In this document: positions 52,095 to 59,298 of the stretch, piece by piece
Position numbering within the stretch: position 1 is the stretch's first letter
How the letters are laid out: every line of letters starts with the position of its first letter
Assembly (NCBI RefSeq): GCF_001274935.1
Contig: NZ_LILC01000037.1
Location: 62,001-126,000, forward strand
DNA: 64,000 nucleotides
DNA from: Priestia koreensis
GTDB taxonomy: Bacteria > Bacillota > Bacilli > Bacillales > Bacillaceae_H
Reading direction: 5' to 3'
The notes under the pieces: generated by a model
What the model saw: only the letters and a program-made list of their open reading frames with translations
Databases searched by the model: none
What the model was told of the DNA's origin: nothing
Translations under genes and position numbers: made by a program

Positions 52095-54487
52095 TTAACG
52101 TAGTAATTGTAAAACGCCTTGTGGCTGTTGGTTCGCTTGCTTTGCGATCGCATCTTTCGAGTACGAAATAGACTATCTCTTCACCCTAAATCATAGGGGC
52201 TGGGCGCTTCGGACACATATTTCGGTCCTACGAGATTCATAGTCATAGCATATTGCCTTAGACCGTATACTCTAGTCGTTGAACCTTCTCCTGAGTTTCC
52301 TCACAGGAGCTTGGCTGCTGATCATCCATTGTGTCATCTTCATCTTTTTTACACCTTCACGCTCACCGTTTCCCGTCACGTTGTGGTAGATAAAGCTTTA
52401 GGAACTCCCAGCAATTCACCCAGTGATGATCTGGCTCGTTACCAAACCAGACGCCCTTGTCATTACTACCTGAGGAGTTGAAGTACTCCTTGCGGCAGCT
52501 GATTAGATTGAGCTAGCATTGCTTGTGCTGCTTGAGACAAAATACCATTTTTCGTTTGTTCCATCATTTCTTTCGCCATCGTGCGAACATTTACTTTCAT
52601 AAATGACTAGACTATCTCTTCACCCTTCTTTAAAAGATAGGGGCCGGGCACTTCGGATTGGCAGGCGCCGCACCTAAGGATTTCATCATCATAAGCTTTG
52701 CTTTTAGATGGTCTATCCTAGTCGTTGAACCTTCTCCATCCTTTCGGAACAGGAGCTTGGCTGCTGATTGCCCAATCGCTCTTCTTTTTACCCGTCGCAC
52801 CTGTCGTTTCCAACTTCGCTGTGGGGAAAAACGCTCTAAGGGGTTTCCAGCAATTCACCCGGTTATAATCGCTGACCGTTACCAGTCAGGACGACTGTGC
52901 TTTTGCCTAGGCGGCCAAAGCATAATCCACGTCACGGATACGAGATTCCGCAGCCGTTAAGTTTTCAGAGGATGTGTTCAAGTTGTTGATGGTATGCTCT
53001 AAACGGTTTTGAACAGCTCCTAGTTTTGCACGCTCAGAAGATACGTTTTTGATCGCTGTATCTAAAGACGTTAAACCAGCAGAAGCACCAGCAGATGTGG
53101 AAATATCAAGTCCTGATAAGCCTAATGCAGCTGTACGCATATCGTTAATACCAAAGTTGATGGTTTGACCACGGTTCGAACCGATTTGGAACGTTAAGCC
53201 GCCATTTCCGCTCGCAGAAGTAGAAGCTTGATCTAGCCCAAGATCTTTCACTGTTGTTTGACCGTCACGATCCCAGAAGGAAACCGTTCCGCTCTCGCTT
53301 GAAATTTTGAAGCGGCCATCTTCTGTTACAGTAACCGCAACAGCTTGTAAGAACCCTTCTTGGCCAGCTGTTTTACCTTGAGTTGTGTTGTATGAAGTGA
53401 TACCAGCATTAATCGCTGTTTGTAGTGTAGAAGCAGCAGCGCTCATAGAAGTCGTGCCGTTAGTGATCGCTGCACCAGTAGCGGCTGTTTGAATGTTAAT
53501 GCCGTTAATCGTGAAGTCAAATTTTGTGGCGTTTGCAACAGTTGAACCGTTGTACGTACTCGTTCCTAAGTTCGCTGCGTACGTACCAGCTCCTCCAGAA
53601 ATATCTCCAGCGGTATTAGAAAGAACAAGTGCGCCAACGCCAGTTGCTGCGCTGCTTGTGAATAGAGATACGCCAGAGCTTGTTCCTTTGCTTCCGCTTT
53701 CTAACACAATTTCACCTGAAGAAAGGTAGCCGTTCACGTGTTGAACCGTTGCACCAGCAGCGTTTGTTGCATTGTAGTTATCAATAGCTGTGTTTAACGT
53801 ATTTGTTAAAAGGTCAGCAGTTGCTTCTTGTGTAGCCGTAGAGTCACTGCTCATATCACGCTTTAAGCTGTCTTTTTGAGCTTGAGTTAACAGCGTACCC
53901 CAGTCAACATCAATATGATGACCGTCGATTTCAAGGGTATCTTTTCCAAATGTTAACGTGGAGTTATCAGCAGCTAGGTTTTGCGCAGCTGTCATTTTAC
54001 CAGCGGCTAGTTTTCCAACAACAGAGCTGATGGTAGAGTTAGATCCGACAACAGATCCTGCGCTCTTTTGAGTACCGTCTAATAATTTCTGCGTATTGAA
54101 TTCAGTTGTGTTTCCAATACGATCGATTTCTTCTTTTAATTGTTTGATTTCATCTTGAAGCGCTTTGCGGTCTTCCGTTGTATTCGTTCCGTTAGCGGAT
54201 TGGTCAGATAGCTCACGCATACGCTGTAGGATGGAGTGTACTTCGTTTAAACCGCCTTCAGCTGTTTGAATCATGGAAATACCGTCCTGTGCGTTACGAG
54301 AAGCTTGGTCTAATCCACGTACTTGAGCACGCATTTTTTCAGAAATCGCTAGACCGGCTGCATCGTCTCCAGCACGGTTAATACGAAGGCCAGATGCCAA
54401 TTTCTCCATTGATTTGGACTGTGCACCTGCAGCCGTTGATAATTGGCGGTACGTATTTAACGCCGCAATATTGTGGTTAATTCTCAT
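52095..54487 (-). CDS. hag: Flagellin 1, split into three exons by two group I introns
   Basis: Filament subunit. The exons are 54487-52925 (521 codons), 52579-52511 (23 codons) and 52139-52095 (14 codons plus stop), for 558 residues after splicing. Exon 1 has the N-terminal domain [16 protein letters not shown] and a large variable centre of about 300 residues. It ends at RDVD; exon 2 supplies MAKEMMEQTKNGILSQ and exon 3 [14 protein letters not shown]. Without intron 1 splicing translation ends YALAA-stop. Without intron 2 splicing it ends [14 protein letters not shown]-stop at 52466. The ATG has GGGAGG. No clear sigma-D promoter was found. Confidence 0.9.
52140..52510 (-). ncRNA. Group I intron 2 of flagellin 1 (371 nt)
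   Basis: Core elements on the minus strand: P (GGTGAATTGCTGGGA, about 52421-52407), Q (ATCAGCAGCCAAG, about 52310), R (GTTCAACGACTAGA, 52284-52271) and S (GGGTGAAGAGATAGTCTA, about 52186-52170). A hairpin near the 3' end is followed by the terminal G at 52140. It has no internal endonuclease gene. The first 45 nt encode a second flagellin tail and stop. The 5' splice site after GCT (52511) is inferred because it restores [17 protein letters not shown]; its P1 pairing is weak by eye. Confidence 0.85.
52580..52924 (-). ncRNA. Group I intron 1 of flagellin 1 (345 nt)
   Basis: Core elements: P (AATTGCTGGAAACCCC, about 52855-52840), Q (ATCAGCAGCCAAG, about 52770), R (GTTCAACGACTAGG, 52730-52717) and S (GGGTGAAGAGATAGTCTA, about 52625-52608). 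P1 pairs exon GTGGAT with GGCCGC, with U-G at the splice site. The intron ends with G at 52580, joining RDVD to MAKEMM in frame. It opens with TAT GCT TTG GCC GCC TAG (YALAA-stop). No ORF inside. Confidence 0.92.
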
Positions 54488-54512
54488 GGTGTCTTTTCCT
54501 CCCTGGAATATA

Positions 54513-54534
54513 AGGTGAACTTCCGTTTTCACCT
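54513..54534 (-). promoter_or_regulatory. CsrA-binding-type hairpin in flagellin 1 leader
   Basis: AGGTGAA/TTCACCT with loop AACGGAAG presents GGA in a loop, the CsrA recognition feature. The ribosome site CAGGGAGGA 18 nt downstream would be the second site, as in the B. subtilis hag leader. Confidence 0.7.
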
Positions 54535-54579
54535 AATGTAAAGTGGCGCCTCTTCTTTACTGGCAAGGATTACACAAAT

Positions 54580-54639
54580 AAAAAAGACGACTGAATGGTG
54601 TACCTAAAAACCATTTTAGGTACAGTCATTCACTCGTCC
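54580..54639 (-). terminator. Terminator between csrA paralogue and flagellin 1
   Basis: A long hairpin: GACGA, GAATG and GTACCTAAAA segments pair with their complements across 54586-54638, separated by small bulges, with T6 on the minus strand. It isolates the csrA paralogue from flagellin 1, yet I see no clear sigma-D promoter between this and the flagellin. Confidence 0.82.
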
Positions 54640-54648
54640 ATGAGTGTC

Positions 54649-54819
54649 TTATGAAGAGGAGGAATCGCGTTTTTCGTAGATTTCTCCGCGCACAATGGAA
54701 ATATCCTTTGGCGCTTCAATGGCTAATCTGAGCTGTCCGCTATCACTCTTGACCACTTTTACAATGATGCAGTCATCAATGACCACATACTCTCCTGGCT
54801 TACGACCCACTACTAACAG
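54649..54819 (-). CDS. CsrA-like RNA-binding protein, second copy
   Basis: A 56-residue CsrA fold: LVVGRKPGEYVVIDD aligns with the family LVLTRKxGExIxIxD, and RLAIEAPKDISIVRGEIYEK with GINAPKxIxIHRxEI. The best start is CTG at 54819, where a strong AAAGGAGG lies 7 nt upstream and the canonical first residues fall in place. The TTG at 54855 has no ribosome site and would add 12 atypical residues. It lies upstream of flagellin 1, mirroring csrA upstream of flagellin 2. The Arg of the RxEI RNA-binding end is kept. Confidence 0.8.
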   Translation of the reverse strand: MLVVGRKPGEYVVIDDCIIVKVVKSDSGQLRLAIEAPKDISIVRGEIYEKRDSSSS

Positions 54820-54987
54820 AGGAACTCCTCCTTTTAACTCAGCTACAAAGAACAATATATGAGGACTAAATAGTACTTATTACTTGTAGTTTATAGTATG
54901 CAGAGGAGTTAATTTTGCGATTAGTAGTTTTGCGGAAAAATAGTAAAGAATTGATTGGTTACTAGATTATTCTCTTACAACATATTT

Positions 54988-55287
54988 TCATTTCGTTCTG
55001 ACTGCTTCTTGCATTTGCTCTGTAATTTTATATAGCCACTGTAGAGGAGTTAATTCAATCTCCGGAAAATAAACTTCTGCATGTTGTTGAATAAAGTCCT
55101 CTTTCTCTTGATTTGTCACATCACTATTCAAAAGCTCCTCACAGTCCTTTATGGTAGATAACAGACACTCTTTTGTAACTTCACTTATAAACTCATCCAA
55201 AGCCTGTTGAGATGAACTGATATCTTGATGAAATGTTCCAGCTAAAAAATCTTCTAACTCCTCTAAATGATGATATCTATTCCTCAT
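54988..55287 (-). CDS. CdiI-like contact-dependent inhibition immunity protein
   Basis: A 99-residue acidic protein with LEELEDFLAGTFHQDI near the N-terminus, the hallmark of one CdiI immunity family, and a helical remainder. It would neutralise a secreted or contact-delivered toxin. The ATG at 55287 has GAGGAG. It is first in a run of immunity-like genes with no toxin beside it. Confidence 0.7.
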   Translation of the reverse strand: MRNRYHHLEELEDFLAGTFHQDISSSQQALDEFISEVTKECLLSTIKDCEELLNSDVTNQEKEDFIQQHAEVYFPEIELTPLQWLYKITEQMQEAVRTK

Positions 55288-55326
55288 CAATACTCCTCGT
55301 TTCTTTATGTAGCTCAATAACTTATT

Positions 55327-55896
55327 TTAAATAAAATGCCCTCTTGATTCACACAAGTTCTCAATCTCAGTAAGCCAAAAACCTTCCTCTTCTATACACG
55401 TAGCGTCAATGCTTCTTAACGTCTCTTTTAACCAACTAATCACAGATTCTGGTATATCATGATCAATAAAAGCATCCTCACCGTTTAATTCTATTGCTTT
55501 GTCTATCATTTTTACATATGCTAATAAACACTCTGCAAATTGGTTAATCGAAGAATTAATAAATACCTCTTGATCACGATCACTATGATAAAGAACCACG
55601 ATATGTTCTTGCTTCTCAACGATACATATCGTATCTCCGGCACTAGTTGATCCCAAAAGCCAATATTTTCGAAACGCTTCTGATAGATTAAATACGCTTG
55701 TGATCGGTCTTATACAAGATTTTAAAGAAGTGAACTCTAGGTATGGTGGTGGAGATTCTGGTAACCCTCCTACAGTCAAAAACGTCTTCACATTATCCGA
55801 AAAATTTGTGCTCATTAAATCGTCGGCATTACATTTAATCAGTGGACCATCCTTACTAACATCCCATTTCTCATTAAACTCCTCTGGTACGATCAT
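55327..55896 (-). CDS. SUKH-4-like immunity protein
   Basis: A 189-residue protein. FLTVGGLPESPPPYLEF and INSSINQFAECLLAYVKMID resemble SUKH-4 (SMI1/KNR4 superfamily) immunity proteins of polymorphic toxin systems. The cognate toxin is not in the window. It lies 39 nt upstream of the CdiI-like gene. Confidence 0.65.
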   Translation of the reverse strand: MIVPEEFNEKWDVSKDGPLIKCNADDLMSTNFSDNVKTFLTVGGLPESPPPYLEFTSLKSCIRPITSVFNLSEAFRKYWLLGSTSAGDTICIVEKQEHIVVLYHSDRDQEVFINSSINQFAECLLAYVKMIDKAIELNGEDAFIDHDIPESVISWLKETLRSIDATCIEEEGFWLTEIENLCESRGHFI

Positions 55897-55950
55897 CGTT
55901 TCACCTTCTGAAATGTTTTACGTACTACTGAAAAGATCCGACATTTGAAA

Positions 55951-56664
55951 TCAAAGAAGAAGCTGGATCTTCTCCTTCACTCCCACATCAAAAATCGCAC
56001 CATCAATCCTAGCGCCTGTCCAAACGGTATTTTCAAGGTTTGCGCCTGTAAAATCCGCCCCACTAAAAATACCGCCTGATAGATTCGCCCCTGTAAAATC
56101 GGCTTGTGTAAAATTTGCTCCTTCTGCATGAACGTTCGACAGGTTGGCATGACAAAAGCGAGATTTTTCAAACTTACTTTCACTTAAATGAGCGTCACTA
56201 AAATCGACTCCGCTAAAATCGGCTTGCTCGGCATCGGTATGCTTGAAGATCGCACGGCGAAACGTCCCGTCGTTAAATGAACTGCCAACCACTTCACCAT
56301 TCGAAAATTCCGTGTCATCAAAGCAAGCGTCAAAGCAAATACTGATCGTAATCGTTGCACCGTTCAGAATGGCTTGTGTAAAGTTCGCCTCATACATCCG
56401 GCAATCAACCATATGAATATGTTCCAAATTACAGCTTCTAAAATCGGCCTTCGCAAATTCACTATCAAAAAAAGAGGCGCTAATAAGGGAAGAAGCTCTC
56501 ATCTTGACAAGATCCCCAATCACACGCTCTGCCATCACCTCCGAAAAATCTGAAAACGTCAGATCGAGTTCGCTCATATCGAGCTTAGCAACGACTTCTT
56601 GATTTAATTGGGCTTCGTTTAGTTTTCTCATCACGACTGCACGTCGATTCTCTTTTTCACTCAT
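55951..56664 (-). CDS. Pentapeptide-repeat protein
   Basis: About 237 residues. From about residue 75 it is a run of A(D/N)FxxA-type pentapeptides (ANFTQADFTGANLSGGIF, DFTGANLENTVW) that form a right-handed quadrilateral helix. Members include DNA-mimics and toxin-associated proteins; the role here is unknown. The start at 56664 gives MSEKENRRA; GTG at 56676 is an alternative, too close to the ribosome site. Confidence 0.82.
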   Translation of the reverse strand: MSEKENRRAVVMRKLNEAQLNQEVVAKLDMSELDLTFSDFSEVMAERVIGDLVKMRASSLISASFFDSEFAKADFRSCNLEHIHMVDCRMYEANFTQAILNGATITISICFDACFDDTEFSNGEVVGSSFNDGTFRRAIFKHTDAEQADFSGVDFSDAHLSESKFEKSRFCHANLSNVHAEGANFTQADFTGANLSGGIFSGADFTGANLENTVWTGARIDGAIFDVGVKEKIQLLL

Positions 56665-56679
56665 ATCATTTACCACTCC

Positions 56680-57459
56680 TTATTTAGTCAAATACCTTTT
56701 CCAGCCTGGGCTTGGTGAGAAAGAAATTCTTCTTCGATTTTCCTCGAAGTTAGGAGTAGCGATGAAATTAGCTTTCTTCAGATGGTCCATCGCCGCAAGC
56801 CAACGATCCAACAACATATCCAAATTAACATCTAACGGGTCTTCCACTAGATCTATTTTTACTCCTCCCCACTCTAACGTAGAAAGAAAGGCAGGAATTT
56901 CCTGCATTGACTTAGCATCAACTAAATCTAAAATCTCACTGCCAATGTACGTTCTCATCCCTAATCCCAATGGGCCGTTTGATAGAAAACGAACCGGAAC
57001 AGGCTGAGCACATATGTTCATCCATTTATGTACGCGCTCACGTTCTGTGTTACAAGGATGTGCGGCAGGCCAAAATGGATGCGCCAAACCAAAGCGGGGC
57101 TTCGCAATCTCTGCCAATTGATCGGATAACGTAAAGAAATTAGCCCACAATTTTTCGGGAATTGATTTTGAAAAATCCATGTCTAAAAAAGAACGTGGAC
57201 TACTGTTAACCTTAACGTTAAACGTATAACTCACCGATTTATTACGATGTAGATAGATCTCAGATACGTTACCTTCCTCAATCACCTTTTGTATTAGTTC
57301 TTCACGGTTATATTCGACCTTTATTGTTTCACTATTTCCCCAATGAGTAGGTTTGAAGGATTCGTGAGACTCGAGTACATCTAATAAACGACGGAGCGCT
57401 TCCTCTTCTTTAAATGATACGGTTGGATACATCTCAATTAAAAAGAATTTAGGTTTCAT
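56680..57459 (-). CDS. Immunity-like hypothetical protein (Imm52-type guess)
   Basis: A 259-residue soluble protein whose layout (N-terminal SFKEEEALRRLLDVLES, central FGLAHPFWPAAHPCNT, C-terminal PGWKRYL) suggests one of the large immunity families, perhaps Imm52. I cannot assign it firmly. The ATG at 57459 has AAGAAGGTGA. It lies 15 nt upstream of the pentapeptide gene, probably in one operon. Confidence 0.6.
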   Translation of the reverse strand: MKPKFFLIEMYPTVSFKEEEALRRLLDVLESHESFKPTHWGNSETIKVEYNREELIQKVIEEGNVSEIYLHRNKSVSYTFNVKVNSSPRSFLDMDFSKSIPEKLWANFFTLSDQLAEIAKPRFGLAHPFWPAAHPCNTERERVHKWMNICAQPVPVRFLSNGPLGLGMRTYIGSEILDLVDAKSMQEIPAFLSTLEWGGVKIDLVEDPLDVNLDMLLDRWLAAMDHLKKANFIATPNFEENRRRISFSPSPGWKRYLTK

Positions 57460-57619
57460 TTCAATCACCTTCTTCGTTATAAGTTACCCGCTAACGCCAA
57501 TTACTTACTCCTAAAATAAGGAAAAGAATACTTTTCTAAGTATAAGATTGTTTCAAGAAGAGAGAAATAGGACAATAGAGGTACTTTACTTGTGTTTAGC
57601 AGCTCTTATTAGAGATGCA

Positions 57620-57660
57620 TTTAAAAAAGACAAACCGTTGAAGGGATTTGTCTTTTCTGT
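57620..57660. terminator. Terminator after DUF6155 gene
   Basis: AAAAGACAAA/TTTGTCTTTT (57625-57634, 57647-57656), perfect 10 bp, with T-runs on both strands. The remaining gap 57460-57769 shows no gene. Confidence 0.75.
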
Positions 57661-57769
57661 TCTAAATTTAAATGTTCCTGACTGTATCTCTGAATACAGC
57701 ATGTAAAATTTAAACAAACGTTTGTTTAAGAGGTGCATGCCTTAACAGAAATGAGATGTAGCTCTTCCA

Positions 57770-58306
57770 TTATTCTTCGTCCCACGCCCATTGAACGGAG
57801 ACATGACTATCACAAAATTCATCCAAATATCCCCATTAAACATAAGATGCATTATCGAGAACATTCTCCAAACGATCTTTAAGATGATCGTACCACTCCT
57901 CATTTTCATTGCACTGCCCTGCCACCCGATCAAACATTCCATTCATGTTGTTGTAAAAGCTCTCTTGAATGTCACCGTACAAACTAGTAAACTCTGTCCC
58001 CATTTCCACATAAAACAACATTAAATCAAGCGTTCTAAACTCATCACCCGTCATCTTCGAAAAGCTAGTGATCGCTTCCTTTGCTTTACTTAAGCGCAGC
58101 TTCCCAAGCCCTCGGTCCGGAAGAAACTCATTCTGAACAACCTTTTTAGCCTTCTCATACAAAAGGGCAACCTCATCATCTCCAGCAAATCTGCTAGAAA
58201 GATAGCCTTTAACCTCTGGATTCAACTTGTACAAATCAGCGACCAATCCAATAAGCTCTTTTTGATCTAATTCTTTCAATGATTTTTTGAGAGTCGTTAA
58301 GTTCAT
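57770..58306 (-). pseudogene. DUF6155-like protein with in-frame stop near its 3' end
   Basis: The open frame 58306-57836 encodes 156 residues of a DUF6155-type helical protein (LDQKELIGLVADLYKLNPEVKGYLSSRF). It stops at TAA (57838-57836). The same frame continues for 21 more codons (WGYLDEFCDSHVSVQWAWDE then E) to TAA at 57772-57770. These codons look coding, so the TAA may be a nonsense mutation or a lineage-specific early end. The truncated product may still work. Confidence 0.7.
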
Positions 58307-58418
58307 CCCGTTTCTCCTTTTGCTTTTTAATTTAGTATAGGGGTATTTTGGGGAGGTTTAAACAAGTTTTTGGGGAATATAAAAATAAGAACGTATGATC
58401 TATTTTCAAGAGGTATCT

Positions 58419-59276
58419 ATGAAAGAATTATTATCTCTCACACCTATTCAGCAAAACATGTTAATCGCAAGCATTATTGGAGACGGGGAAATTACAAAAA
58501 TCTATCCCCATAGTCGCAGAAAAAATAATAGCTACAGAGAACATTACGGACAACAGCAAGAAGCATACCGACAATGGAAGGCAACTTTTCTTCCAAATAT
58601 TTTTTATCTCACGCCAAAAAGCCAGACATTAAGGTCGCCTTCTATGGAGCTGTTTACCAACCTCTATCCTTATTTTTATAACGAAAACGGAGAAAAGAAC
58701 ATTCCTCTCGAGCTGCTTTATCTATGTACTGAGCCTGAGTTTCTAACTTTTTTGTACATGGATGATGGTACTCTCTCCATTACAAAGAGTATTAACCATA
58801 GAAAAAAATGCATTTATTTAACGCCTACTATTTCTCTTTACCTTCAATGTTACACCCTATCCCAATTACAACTATTAAAACAGCATTTAAATTCAGCTTT
58901 TAATCTTAATTTCACCATTAAGCGACGTCCTGATGGATACGGTCACATTCTTTATTTAACAAAATGCGATGATAACTATAAACTTCTGAAGATAACTGAA
59001 AAAATAGCTAGTCCTTGTCCAACTATGTACTACAAAACAAATTGGAATTGGCGCCTAAAGATGGAGACAGAAAAACTTACTACGATCTATCCGAACTATA
59101 CCGTTCTTTCTTCACAATCAAACCGTCATGCAAACTATACGGAACAAGAAATACAAGCACTTATTTCCTTAAAAGTAGCAGGATATACAATAGAAAAAAT
59201 AGGGAAACATCTAAATCGCTCGTACTGGTCAATTGTGTATAAAACTAGCGAATTAAAAAAAGAGGGTCGACTTTGA
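58419..59276 (+). CDS. Free-standing LAGLIDADG homing endonuclease
   Basis: A 285-residue protein with two LAGLIDADG helices: MLIASIIGDGEI near the N-terminus and FLTFLYMDDGTL near residue 110, each with the metal-binding acidic residue. A C-terminal HTH (TEQEIQALISLKVAGYTIEKIGKHLNRS) may add specificity. The ATG at 58419 has AAGAGG; ATG at 58395 is an alternative. It is convergent with flagellin 2, ending 22 nt from its stop, and lies outside every intron. Its lower GC and plus orientation suggest acquisition. Confidence 0.9.
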   Translation: MKELLSLTPIQQNMLIASIIGDGEITKIYPHSRRKNNSYREHYGQQQEAYRQWKATFLPNIFYLTPKSQTLRSPSMELFTNLYPYFYNENGEKNIPLELLYLCTEPEFLTFLYMDDGTLSITKSINHRKKCIYLTPTISLYLQCYTLSQLQLLKQHLNSAFNLNFTIKRRPDGYGHILYLTKCDDNYKLLKITEKIASPCPTMYYKTNWNWRLKMETEKLTTIYPNYTVLSSQSNRHANYTEQEIQALISLKVAGYTIEKIGKHLNRSYWSIVYKTSELKKEGRL

Positions 59277-59290
59277 AGTCGATCCTCTTT
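59256..59290. terminator. Shared terminator of homing endonuclease and flagellin 2
   Basis: AGAGGGTCGACTT (59261-59273) pairs with AAGTCGATCCTCT (59276-59288) with one G-U. A-run and T-rich flanks serve both directions. The endonuclease stop lies inside it. Confidence 0.85.
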
Positions 59291-59298
59291 GTACGTGA

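Noticed and set aside
52466-52500. Hairpin AAGGAGT with its complement in the intronic tail, considered as the P1 and 5' splice site of intron 2
   Set aside because: Splicing there would not restore the reading frame or the canonical tail with an intron-terminal G. The GCT/CAA junction does, although its own P1 is weak by eye.
57742-57942. A 66-codon minus-strand frame overlapping the end of the DUF6155 gene
   Set aside because: The coding-like signal in this stretch belongs to the other frame, continuous with DUF6155.
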